A stretch of 64,000 nt of DNA, taken from positions 1-64,000 of the forward strand of contig JAOALB010000144.1 of assembly GCA_025331125.1 (NCBI GenBank), read 5' to 3'. Both the position numbers and the translations under genes were made by a program. This stretch comes from Mycogone perniciosa. Taxonomy: Eukaryota; Ascomycota; Sordariomycetes; Hypocreales; Hypocreaceae. The notes beneath the pieces were generated by a model. The model was not told the origin of the DNA. It did no database searches and saw only the letters and a program-made list of their open reading frames with translations. The number at the start of each line of letters is the position of its first letter. The stretch's first letter is position 1. This document shows, piece after piece, positions 45,931 to 56,452 of this stretch.

Positions 45931-48229
45931 TCTCGTTGAGGGCCATGACCAGACAAGACTTTGATCCGTCGTTCGTATTCGCTCTGAATGTGGGGGTACA
46001 GTTTCTTCCTGTTCTATTTGTTTAGGTTATCTCGGTGTGACTCCAAGCCGGTCCTTTTGACGCTATCGACATGTGACTGCCGTTCTTCGGCCGCCTTGTA
46101 TGACTTGGGAAAACACCCAACGAATCTGAATCAGTCAGAAATTAGAAGCTTATCAGAACCTCGCCTATATGTAGGCCGTTTCTGGCGGCCTTTCAACGAC
46201 AAGCGATTGGTCACCAAGGAACTATCGATGAGTAATAACGAATGTGAAGAGCTGGTCTCGGGAAGGTCGTAATGATCAAGTAGTACTCGTACTCAAGAAG
46301 AATAATTATGGCTAATGGAAAGTGACGCTAACGCAAAGTTTCGTATAGTCGTGGAGGGTGCTAGATATGTATGTATCTGATGCCAGAGGGAGTTGAGGAG
46401 CTATTCAGGAGTAAGCAAAACAAGCAGTTCTCCACTGTGGCTGGGACCGCCACCTCGTTTGGTTGGCAGCCACATTGAAGCAGAGTTCGAGGCCATGAAA
46501 GCACTGGAATTTGCGGATCGATACGGAGTACTGTTCTGTCAGTGGGAAGCATTTTCGAGCGAGCCGCGATACCACTGTTTAAAGACATGTCCTTTAATAG
46601 GCGCTCTTTAATAGGTGGTCTTTAATAGGTACACGATAACGGCGACTCTTGTATCCACAGTCATGCAGTCCATACGGAGTACATACGCGCTCTTTATGTA
46701 TGCACGAGAGGTTCTGCATATTTAAAAAAATTTAATCAGTACGAGTACTCCGTACTTCGTAGTGCGAACAAGGAAAAAGAAAAAAAGTCCAGGCTTGGCA
46801 ATTGGTGTGAGCGAGGTGCAGGTGATGGATTGGTGGGGCATGACGTTTCGTAGTGGGCTACAGAGGGGCAGCTCTTTTGGACAGAGGGGCTTTGGAGGGG
46901 TAATGATAGCGGCATAGGCCTGGACGCCCTGATTGCTTTGTTACTATCGCCAGAGGAAGCCAAGAGGCCAAGAAACCGCGGGAGAAGATTAATGAAACCC
47001 AGTAATAATTGAACATCTTCTGGCATGATTTGTGCTGCCAAGTCCACGATCAATCGATCATCAGGACATCGAGATCCTCCCACAAAGATATCACCGCCTT
47101 TCTCCTCCCTACGTCTGACTCACGCCGTCGTCCAGGTGCCTATGATGAAACCCAAACATAGCGGAGTGTTGGGCTAAATCAGGCGTGCCGCCAGTGTGTG
47201 TGGATGCGGCGGAGGTTGGGCAGAGAGAGAGAGAGCTCAGCCAGTTTCTTTGAGACTTTTGGGCCGAAAGCGAGCGTTTTTTTCGCCCCTCGTCTTGTTT
47301 TGTTACATCGTGATCCCCCACGTGTGATGTGAGGTCCATATCTTTTTGCTCTTTAGCGCCTGCTAAAAGTAAAATATCTACAAAAAAAATAGGACGTAGG
47401 GAGTACGAAGCAGACGATGAGGCATAGACAAGATGTCGAATACATGTGGTCCGGGGTCGGGACTGGCGGTGGGTACAGCGAAGCTGAGAGAGCTTGAGAG
47501 CAGCAATCATCTTGTCTTCTGATGGTTGGCCGCTTTAGGCCCTCGCCCTCCATGGATGTTTGGATAACCGTCCGGGTCCTCTCAACAAGCTGCCGCATGG
47601 ATGAAACGGGAGTGGAGGGGCAGCGCATAGTCGCGGCATCAAGTAATACTACTCCGTAGTACTCCGTCTGTGGCAGTATTCGTATTCAGCTGTGAACGAG
47701 ATATTACGGCTTCGTACGATCAAAGCAAATAATAACAATCATATCTATTGCATACTAGGCAGGTAGACGTAGTAAACGTAAAATTGCACTGGAAAAAATC
47801 TGCCAGTTGTGACTCCTGCCCGCACACTCAATTGTTCGTCCAAATCATCGTGGCGGTACTTTATGCAGTCAAGGTACAAACCGCGTCGTCTGATTGGCCA
47901 GCTAACCACATCCCACACACATCGAGCTGGCGAGGAGAAAATCCTGCAAGCAAGTGCGAGGGCCAGAGTGGGCCAAGGTCCAAAAAAAAAAGGTGGAAGA
48001 GAAAAAAAAAATTCCTCTGCGGCGCTTGTTAGGGCTAGGCCAGCCGATTGCCTGTTGCCCCTCCTTGGTCGCTCGCTGGTTGCCCCGCGCACGCGTTCAG
48101 TGCACACCCCACCCCCTCCCACCACCCACCACCTTTTAAATCTCCTCCTCCCACCACCTGCTTGCGGATTTTCCTCTTCTTTTGCTTCCTCGTCTCGCAT
48201 ACCCGGTTCAAGCATCCGACCTGCGAATT

Positions 48230-48307
48230 GTATGTGCTCCCTCATCCTCATCCTCATCCTCTTCCATCAACACCTTCGACGCAGCTACTGACTTCCATCG
48301 TCTACAG
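48230..48307 (+). promoter_or_regulatory. 5' UTR intron of tef1
   Basis: A GAATT|GTATGT donor and a CGTCTACAG acceptor bracket 78 bases in the tef1 leader, just downstream of a (CT)-rich promoter and a TTTTAAAT element near 48135. The intron contains a (CTCATC)3 run. Leader introns are common in highly expressed translation-factor genes. Confidence 0.6.
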
Positions 48308-48364
48308 TCGTTCTAGTACAGAACATTCAAACAGCTTCCACGCTACATCCACACATCCGTCAAA

Positions 48365-50390
48365 ATGGGGTATGTTGGCTTCCCGAGAGGCATCACAGCT
48401 TCTGTCCCGCCTCAGCAGCGGGCGGCTTCATTCATGGCTTTGATACTGACTGCCTCTACAGTAAGGAGGACAAGACTCACATCAACGTGGTCGTTATCGT
48501 ACGTATCTCCCCGCTCTTACCGCACTCAAGGCCTTGCTTGCTGACTATTTTGACTCTAGGGGTGCGTAATCCAATGCCATCGACACACTCGACCGATTTC
48601 ATACTGACATCTACAACAGCCACGTCGACTCCGGCAAGTCGACCACCGTGAGTGGCACCCCTCATCGTCTTGCCCCGCCTGCTTCTGGCAACGCGGGGTA
48701 TTGTGAACACAGAAACTGACCAGAAATCATAGACTGGTCACTTGATCTACCAGTGCGGTGGTATCGACAGACGTACCATCGAGAAGTTCGAGAAGGTAAG
48801 ACTCCTAATTTTGCTCCCATCCGCGCACAATTTTTTTTTGGGGGGGGGGGTTGTTCAAAAATCCCTTTGCCCTCCCTCGATACTCTCTACCCCTCCTTTC
48901 GATGCAGTGAAAATTTTTGGCGATTCATTGTCGAGTGGGGTTCGCACTTGTGACTACCCCGCCAATGTAGCCATCAATTTTTACTACCACTGGAGTCTTC
49001 GCCTCACTGCCCCTTGACGCTCGTCGTCCTTACGCGGTCTTGTCACATCATCATTTCATCGATGCTAATCATGTCGGTCTATAGGAAGCCGCCGAACTCG
49101 GCAAGGGTTCCTTCAAGTATGCGTGGGTTCTTGACAAGCTCAAGGCCGAGCGTGAGCGTGGTATCACCATCGACATTGCCCTCTGGAAGTTCGAGACTCC
49201 CAAGTACTATGTCACCGTCATTGGTACGTCGTTGCTCCCAAATCTCACCCCACCTCTTCTGCTGGCTAACCATCATTGAAGACGCTCCCGGCCATCGTGA
49301 TTTCATCAAGAACATGATCACTGGTACCTCCCAGGCCGATTGCGCTATCCTCATCATTGCCGCCGGTACTGGTGAGTTCGAGGCTGGTATCTCCAAGGAT
49401 GGCCAGACTCGTGAGCACGCTCTGCTCGCCTACACCCTGGGTGTCAAGCAGCTCATCGTTGCCATCAACAAGATGGACACTGCCAACTGGGCCGAGGCTC
49501 GTTACCAGGAAATCATCAAGGAGACCTCCAACTTCATCAAGAAGGTCGGCTTCAACCCCAAGTCTGTTGCCTTCGTCCCCATCTCCGGCTTCAACGGTGA
49601 CAACATGTTGACTGCCTCCACCAACTGCCCCTGGTACAAGGGCTGGGAGAAGGAGACCAAGGCTGGCAAGTCCACCGGAAAGACCCTTCTTGAGGCCATT
49701 GACTCCATTGAGCCCCCCAAGCGTCCCACGGACAAGCCCCTCCGTCTTCCCCTCCAGGACGTCTACAAGATCGGCGGTATTGGAACGGTCCCTGTCGGCC
49801 GTATCGAGACTGGTGTCCTCAAGCCCGGCATGGTCGTTACCTTCGCTCCTTCCAACGTCACCACTGAAGTCAAGTCCGTCGAGATGCACCACGAGCAGCT
49901 CCCTGAGGGCAACCCCGGTGACAACGTTGGATTCAACGTGAAGAACGTCTCCGTCAAGGAAATCCGCCGTGGCAACGTCGCCGGTGACTCCAAGAACGAC
50001 CCCCCTCTGGGTGCCGCCTCTTTCACCGCCCAGGTCATTGTCATGAACCACCCCGGTCAGGTCGGCGCTGGATACGCCCCCGTCCTTGACTGCCACACTG
50101 CCCACATTGCCTGCAAGTTCGCTGAGCTCCAGGAGAAGATCGACCGACGAACTGGTAAGGCTGTTGAGGCCTCCCCCAAGTTCATCAAGTCTGGTGACTC
50201 TGCCATCGTCAAGATGGTTCCCTCCAAGCCCATGTGCGTTGAGGCTTTCACTGAGTACCCTCCTCTGGGCCGTTTCGCCGTCCGTGACATGCGTCAGACC
50301 GTCGCTGTCGGTGTCATCAAGGCTGTCGAGAAGGCCGCTGCTGGTTCCGGCAAGGTCACCAAGTCCGCTGCCAAGGCCACCAAGAAATAA
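48365..50390 (+). CDS. tef1: Translation elongation factor 1-alpha (EF-1alpha)
   Basis: GTPase that delivers aminoacyl-tRNA to the ribosome; cytosolic and very abundant. Exons 48365-48369, 48462-48498, 48560-48561, 48620-48647, 48733-48795, 49085-49223 and 49282-50390 sum to 1383 nt and 460 residues, the exact fungal length. Motifs: P-loop GHVDSGKS (residues 15-22), DAPGHRDF and NKMD. The invariant Gly15 can only be encoded if a 2-nt GG exon at 48560-48561, flanked by CTAG and GTGCGT, is spliced in. The first coding exon is only 5 nt. The 289-nt intron at 48796-49084 is the variable one used in fungal barcoding. Codon use is strongly C-ending, and this creates a 394-codon antisense frame without meaning. 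It converges with SLS1. Confidence 0.97.
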
Positions 50391-50975
50391 ACGATACCCA
50401 TCATCAAACCTGATGTTCTGGGCCCTCGTGAGGTTTCTCCAGTGGGGCATAATGTACTCACTTCTACGACGACACGATCTATGTTGCTAAGCATGAGAAC
50501 TCGACTTAGTCTCGAGGCACACTAATGAGAGGATGGGAATAGGGTTCCATCAGGGTATCTCAGGTTGTGCAAAACCAAAAAATAGAGTAGAAGTGAATTC
50601 ATGACTTCAAAAAAGCACCATATTTCGTGAATGTGCTGTTTGATGCCAATGTGATGTGTGACTTGATTAACACGTGCCCAATTCGTAACTTGCCTGGCTA
50701 GTACTGGCTTGCGTTTAGATATGATGTCGCTCTGCCTCCGAACTTGTATGTCCTAGGTATTACTGGTGTTGTCGCCGTATCACTCACTGTCTTTATATTA
50801 GAATGAATAATTTGCCTTTGAATAGGTAGTGAGAGTCATCTATTTGTATATACCATGCTGATGTTACAATATTCATAACTTATTTTACAAAGATGGGGGA
50901 AATTGGTAGATAGTAGGGTCATCGTTTAGGACGAGTTGATCTGTTGGGTCAACTGCTAACTCTATGTTCCTTTGA
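50391..50975. other. Convergent 3' spacer between tef1 and SLS1
   Basis: Holds the 3' UTRs of two convergent genes; AT-rich toward the middle. No other feature seen. Confidence 0.6.
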
Positions 50976-53878
50976 TCAAGTAGATTCCTTTTGGTCGGGT
51001 TCTGATAGAGGGACAGGAGGGCCGGTATCGGGTGACTCTGTGGTTTCAAGGGTAGCTTCAACCTCTTCACTGCTACTCGAGTCTGTTGAGTTTTGTTGGT
51101 CTTGTTGCGCCGGCTCTTGTGAACTCCCATCTTCCTCAGGGGAAGAGAGAGGAGTGTTTGACTCCTCTGGCTCTTGGGGAGAAGGAGATTCTTCCTCTCC
51201 CTCTACGAAGTCTTCATCTAGCATGTCCAAGCTGAACTGCTCATCGGACCTCTCCTGCATCAATTGATACCCCTCATGCCACGAGAAGTGCTTCCCCGTG
51301 GCAATCTCCTCCACAAGCTCTAAGAAACGGGCTTTCTCATCCTTGTTGGCGAGAGGCTGTTTCTGTTCGTCTTCAGGTTTGGCTTCAAGGGAAAGTTCCT
51401 GTCTTTGACCGCCGTGCTGGCCTGCTTCGATGCTGCTGTAGCGTAATGTGTGGCCTTGCCACTCCACTTGGACGGTCTGGTGGATTTCTAGGCCCATGAA
51501 CATGTATGGGACATTGACGGTGGCGGGTCTACCACGTTTCGATAACCACCGGTTTGGAATAGAGAATGTTGTTTGGCTAGGTGTTCGGAGGCGGCCTTCT
51601 AGGAGGTTGAACTCGGAGACGGCGAGGAAGTCTTTTAGTGATTGCTGGTTGACGTCGAGGGGGTGTAGAGCGTGCTGAGAAAGGCGGACGTCTACATTCT
51701 CACTTGGCAGCAGAAGGTAGTTGGTGTGCCAAGGCTCAACGCTGTGTAGAGTTGAGTTGGGTGGAACGGAGAAGTTGGAGAGATCGGTATCAGGATCCAC
51801 GGGAAGTCGGAGACGAATTTCGGGAATTCTACCCTTGGATCCTGGGGCGTGGGATGGATTGGGGGCAAAGTTGAGAATAATGGCTGTATGCCGAATGACG
51901 GGCTTGTCTTCGACTGTGATGGCTATCAAGGCCGCCGGGTGTGGGACAACGGGAGAGAGAATACGGCGATGCTGTTCCATGTTCGTCTTTTGCGCCTTGT
52001 CATGGAGAATGTGTCCAAACGTCGCGACGATGCGGTTTTCTGTCTTGGATCGATCTGTGGTCGCAGACATCGCGGGTAGTGAAATCTCATCTGAGAACCG
52101 GACCGAAGCATCGTTTTCTGTCGAGGCCCCTCCAATGGGGGTCACGTATCTGGACCATTTCCCGAACTTGTCCCTCCATGACATGCTCCTCCTTTCTCTT
52201 TGATGGCTCACAAAGACGCCGCCTTTGGCCGTTTTGTCTTTCGATGGAGTGATGATCTGGACAGTGCTTTCCAACTCTGGCGTTCGCCGTGCCATGAGTA
52301 ACCGTAAGACGATGTCAGCAGGGCTTTCAGTCTGTCTTGCAGCGTAGTCTTGCTCAGTTACAGCGGCGTGGGATCGGCCATCATCCGCCAGCCAAGAGAT
52401 TTCAAGTTCCTAGTTCTGTTAGCATCTGACATGGAATTGGGCATGGAGGAAATAGAAATCATACAGCAATCCCTTCGTTATGGCGGATAACGGTCTTGGT
52501 TATTCGACCGAGCTCTTCCAGCACTTCAGGAAGAAGGTCTTTATCCTTTACATGGTGTACAGATATCTTTTGAGACGCAATCGACTGTAAAATTTCATCT
52601 AGACGGGCAAGAATGACGGGTATTGTTGACCTTGGTGCGTAAATATCCATTCTAGATTCATCTAAATCCAGGGATATTCTTTCTCGATTGGATTCGTACA
52701 ACAATTCAGCTTTGAGCGTTCCGAGAACTGGACTGAAGGGTTCTTCAAAAATAGAGCCGTAAGCAACACAGCGCATCTCATTGTGGAGAAATAAACTTAC
52801 TGGAGATGAGGTCAAAGACTCTGGGACGAAGCCAGACCATCTTCTCGCCTAGACCTTCCATTTGCTCTTGAACTTCTAGGTTCCAGGCTGTTTGCAGGAT
52901 CTTGATGGATGCGCGCTGCTTCAGCGTGAGAAGTTGCCAATTGAAGTGATCCGGCTTAGCAGCCTGCCACGGCTCTTCCTTAATAATCCATTCATGGCTA
53001 GACGTCTCAGGCATCTCCCCGTTGTTCTTCGAGAGCTTCTGTACAAGGTAATGGAGAAGTTGATCATACAAAAACCCATCAACAAGCGTATTCGTCAAGT
53101 CATCAAAGTCCTTCATGCGTAGTATCGTTGTATCAATCGGTCGTAGCTCATCAATGTTCTTCATGGCTTCTGCTAGGGCCTCCTCTTCCGTTTCCTCCCC
53201 CTCCTCTCGGATCAGACTCTCCAACTGGAGTTCGAATGGAGCTGCCGGCACTTCCTCTTCTATCATGCGACTGGGTCTCTTGGCTCTCTTCATTTTGTTT
53301 GGATTTTTGATGACGAGCGCATCGATGGGCCTCCCCAGCGCATTAATACCAAGGCCTTTGTGGTCTATGAATTCGTCGCGAAAGGTTTGCTCGGGCTCGA
53401 TCTCGGTCTCAGGAAGTTCGTTGGTGGGTTGTTCGTTTGATGTGGACAGTTCCGGCTCCTCTGCCAAAGACTCTTCTTTCGTAGCCTCCGTATCCGTATC
53501 CGGAATGCCCTCATCCGCCTTTGGAGGTGCCTCTATCTCTTTTCTGGGGTTTAATGCCCGATGAGGGAGCTCTTTGATGGTTGCATTCTGGGATCCATGC
53601 TTGCCCCCCTTGCTGCGTTGACCCCGTTGCCATTGACCCGACTTCCTTAGTTTTCGTGACTGTTTGGCAGACTCTTTGGATGCGCTCTCATCAAGCCTTC
53701 CCGATATCAGCGCCTCTATCTTCTCTTTGCTCTGAATGACCGGATCGGAGGGATAGGAGCGGTGCCGCACCCATCTCGTCTGGTGGGGTGAAGTGCACGC
53801 AGTGATTGCTCGACTTGTTGCTAAGCCGAGCCGACATGTAAGACATATGCGCGGCACGCATGCCGCTCTCGAAAGCAT
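50976..53878 (-). CDS. sls1: SLS1-type mitochondrial inner-membrane expression factor
   Basis: Predicted homologue of yeast Sls1, which sits at the mitochondrial inner membrane and couples transcription with translation of mitochondrial mRNAs. Exons 53878-52801, 52742-52465 and 52409-50976 encode 929 residues. The N-terminus (MLSRAACVPRICLTCRLGLA, then several Arg and no acid) is a mitochondrial presequence. A basic/acidic linker leads to the family block KGLGINALGRPIDALVIKNP. The middle part includes EPWHTNYLLLPSENVDVRLS. The C-terminal 80 residues are strongly acidic and Ser/Pro-rich. Intron 1 uses the GAAG acceptor at 52743, the only nearby site keeping frame with a plausible length (58 nt). 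It is divergent from Nse3, with 338 bases between. Homology assignment is from recalled motifs. Confidence 0.85.
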
Positions 53879-54216
53879 AGAGAAAACGAAGTTGGAGGAA
53901 ACCCAGGAGAAGATGCGAATGCAATGTGACGGGACTTATCTATAGGTAGCTCATGGAGAGTGTTGTACATACTACTAGGTAGTAGTCCTAATACTATCTC
54001 AAAGCTCTTCAATTTTGCGCGATATGCCTTATCGATAAGCGATAAGGCAAGTAATTTAGTGGTTATTTGGACGCGCCACAGTGACAGTCGCGTCCATTTT
54101 CAGGGTCCCCTTCATGACTGAGCCCACGTCGCACAAGAAAAAGACGATCTGAATTGTTATTGGTCGCGCGACTTTGTGAATGCGCCCAAGACAGAACTTC
54201 ATCCAGTTTATTCATC
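53879..54216. promoter_or_regulatory. Bidirectional promoter, SLS1 / Nse3
   Basis: Only 338 bases separate the two start codons of these outward-facing genes, so both promoters must lie here. It contains the inverted repeat CTTATCGATAAG followed by CGATAAGG near 54029-54045. No TATA box is evident. Confidence 0.5.
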
Positions 54217-55299
54217 ATGCCTGCAGTACGAAGACGACGCCAAACGGTAAGATTCTAGAAGCTCACTAAGGTGCATGCAGGTAAACATGGACTCACAGAC
54301 CTCCAGGCAGTGGAAGAAGATGCGCGCCCCCAACGGCGCCAGAATATCGAGAACTCAGACGACGATCGCGATGAGGAATCCGACGAGGCGATGGATGAGG
54401 ATGTTCTAGCCGCCCAGAGTGCCGATAACCGGCTGGCAAAGAAGATGATTCGATACGCACTCTCTTGCGAATATTCACGGACGCCAATACGACGGGATGG
54501 CATCAAGGAGAGAGGTGAGATCTGAATGCGCAATCGCTTGGTCCAAATCTCTGATCGGAGACACAGTACTCGGCAAACAAGGGCGTGCGTTCAAGAAGAT
54601 ATTTGCGCTGGCGCAGGCGCAGTTGAGGACGATTTGGGGCATGGAGTTCCGAGAACTGCCAGTCAGAGAGAAAATGACTTTACATGAAAAGAGACAAGGT
54701 GTGTTGCAGCGATCTCCAGCAACTAGGAGCATCGACAGCTAATCTGACAATGTTCAGCAATGAAATCTAATTCACAACCCAAGACGGGATCGGGCGCATA
54801 CATTCTCTCCTCGACACTCCCTCCCGCATTTCGAGACGCATCGATACTAAGACCCTCCAAGGTGCCAACTTTGGAGGACGAAGCGATATACACAGGGTTC
54901 TACACTATGGTCATCTCATTAATATGGCTGAACGGCGGGGAACTCAGCGAGCAGAGGCTGCAGAGATATCTCCTACGCCTGAACGCGGACCGGAACGTTG
55001 CGAGCGAGAGAACGGAAGTGACGTTGAAGAAGCTAGAGAGACACGGGTACCTAATAAAAAGAATAGATCGGCCACCAATCGGACATGATGGCGAGAAGAC
55101 AGTTACTTGGCATGTTGGCCCTCGTGCGAAGGAAGAAGTTGGACTGGATGGTGTGATGGGCCTGGTGCGAGAGGTCTATGGATATCCGGAGGATGAAGAC
55201 TTCGAGAAGAAGCTTTGGTCGAGTTTGGGAATCAAGAACCGCCAGAATGCGCAAGAAGAGGACACTGACGGGGACAGAACTATGACGAATGGCAGATGA
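54217..55299 (+). CDS. nse3: SMC5-SMC6 complex subunit Nse3 (MAGE domain)
   Basis: Predicted nuclear subunit of the SMC5/6 genome-maintenance complex; with Nse1 and Nse4 it forms the kleisin-binding subcomplex and binds DNA. Exons 54217-54246, 54307-54514, 54567-54698 and 54758-55299 encode 303 residues. A basic start (MPAVRRRRQT) and acidic linker lead to the MAGE domain: YALSCEYSRTPIRRDGIKER, then FKKIFALAQAQLRTIWGMEF and the winged-helix half with YTMVISLIWLNGGELSEQRL and LKKLERHGYLIKR. The first acceptor was placed after CTCCAG (54306) because the AG at 54298 breaks frame. All junctions phase cleanly. It faces SF3b5 tail to tail, with 227 bases between. Confidence 0.9.
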
Positions 55300-55526
55300 G
55301 TAATGTAATAGGACCACGATGGTGTGACTGACTATTGGCCTTCATGAAGCGCCTGTCGCAAAGTTCCCCCGGAGCAAATACCATCTATTATACATGCCCT
55401 GGCGAAAGGGGTATCTTCCTAATTCCCAATGACTCCGTTATCAAAATAGTGAACAAAATATTCGGCTTTGTACAAGGTCACAACACAAGCTGTTGTTCGT
55501 TTCGTCTCGCGCTGGTCAATTCATGG

Positions 55527-55908
55527 CTAGTCTTCCCGTAGCGGAGGAGGTCCACAGGGTTGTATCATTTTCTGCAGTTCTGTCAGCGAAACACCATCCA
55601 TGTGTGCGACACCAGGAGGCAGATGTACTCGAATCATCTGGGCCCGGACCTTGACAAGAGGTTCGTTCTCTGCCAGCGAGATGTACGCCAGGAGAGGCGT
55701 ATGGCCCGCGATTGAAGAGTAGGTGTCGCGTTGGATATTCGTCCGCCACTCCCAGCTCGTCGTGTCTGGATGGCCGGTTCCGATGTATTTCGCCTGGAGG
55801 CGCTCGAGTTCTTGTTGGTTGCGAAGCTTGTCGGCCTGTGAAGAGCGAGGTGAGTATCTCTGCTGTCCACCAGATAGATTTCTTCTCGAGGGAGAAGTAA
55901 AGTACCAT
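55527..55908 (-). CDS. Splicing factor SF3b subunit 5 (SF3b10/Ysf3)
   Basis: Small core subunit of the U2 snRNP SF3b complex that recognises the branch point; nuclear. Predicted exons are 55908-55906 (only the ATG) and 55835-55527, giving 103 residues; the human protein has 86. The second exon starts ADKLRNQQELERLQAKYIGT, then GHPDTTSWEWRTNIQRDTYS and HTPLLAYISLAENEPLVKVR, which is essentially the family consensus. The start Met is separated from Ala2 by a 70-nt intron (ATG|GTACTT...TTCACAG). Without splicing, the ATG would enter an unrelated frame, so the splice is essential. A C-terminal Pro-rich tail (PCGPPPLRED) is extra to human. It is divergent from the zinc-finger gene downstream of its promoter. 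Confidence 0.93.
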
Positions 55909-56452
55909 TGTGATAGGCAATCGGGGATGTCACAAGAGTTTTTCGGGGTCCAAAGTTTTATGCGACGGTGACTGGCTTTAACAATGTGAGCGCGACAGCC
56001 TGCCTGAAACTATTCAAAGTGGCGAAGCAAACAATGACCAAAAGTGGTGAGGCAAACAATGAGCTGCAGACGGCTGAGCCGATAATAGTAGTGTTGCTTT
56101 CGGTGAGCCCGGAGGGATGGTCTTCGGCGTTATGTCGGCAGATCATCGGCTGCTGACCTGATCTCTTGACCTTGGTGATATCCAATAGGCCATCGTCGAT
56201 CACACTCACTGAGTGAGGACGCGATATACCATTGTTTGTCGACTTCATTTTTCGGAATTGCTTAATAGCAGAATTCACTGGATAATTTAAAAAAAAGGCT
56301 TTTTATGGTTATATTGTCAGTTAAAGGAGGAAAAGGCAGCAGCTCACTCGACATCAACATTGGTCATCTCACTCATAAGCTCAACCTCCTGATCGAATCG
56401 CGAAGTGCGGACTTCGTGTCTTTACGCCACGGCTGCGCCATATAACCTTATC
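55909..56452. promoter_or_regulatory. Bidirectional promoter, SF3b5 / zinc-finger gene
   Basis: The 544 bases between two outward-facing start codons hold both promoters. No TATA box or known operator was identified; short A and T runs lie near 56285-56310. Confidence 0.45.

Larger units (their letters stand above)
43683..48364. other. 4.7 kb region without an intact gene
   Basis: The left part holds decayed coding-like sequence (entered separately). The right part, from about 46300, carries five exact TACGGAGTA/TACTCCGTA copies (46522, 46673, 46746, 47650 and a near copy) and, from about 48050, the CT-rich tef1 promoter and leader. No other gene is supported. Confidence 0.55.

Noticed and set aside
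47745..48257. 170-codon minus-strand frame over the tef1 promoter
   Set aside because: Lies on CT-rich promoter and leader sequence; translation is Arg/Gly low complexity.
49266..50450. 394-codon antisense frame over tef1
   Set aside because: It mirrors the strongly biased, C-ending codons of tef1 in the opposite strand; low complexity and no family.
55516..55920. 134-codon unspliced frame at the SF3b5 locus
   Set aside because: It is the intron-retained misreading; the spliced frame gives a perfect SF3b5 protein.
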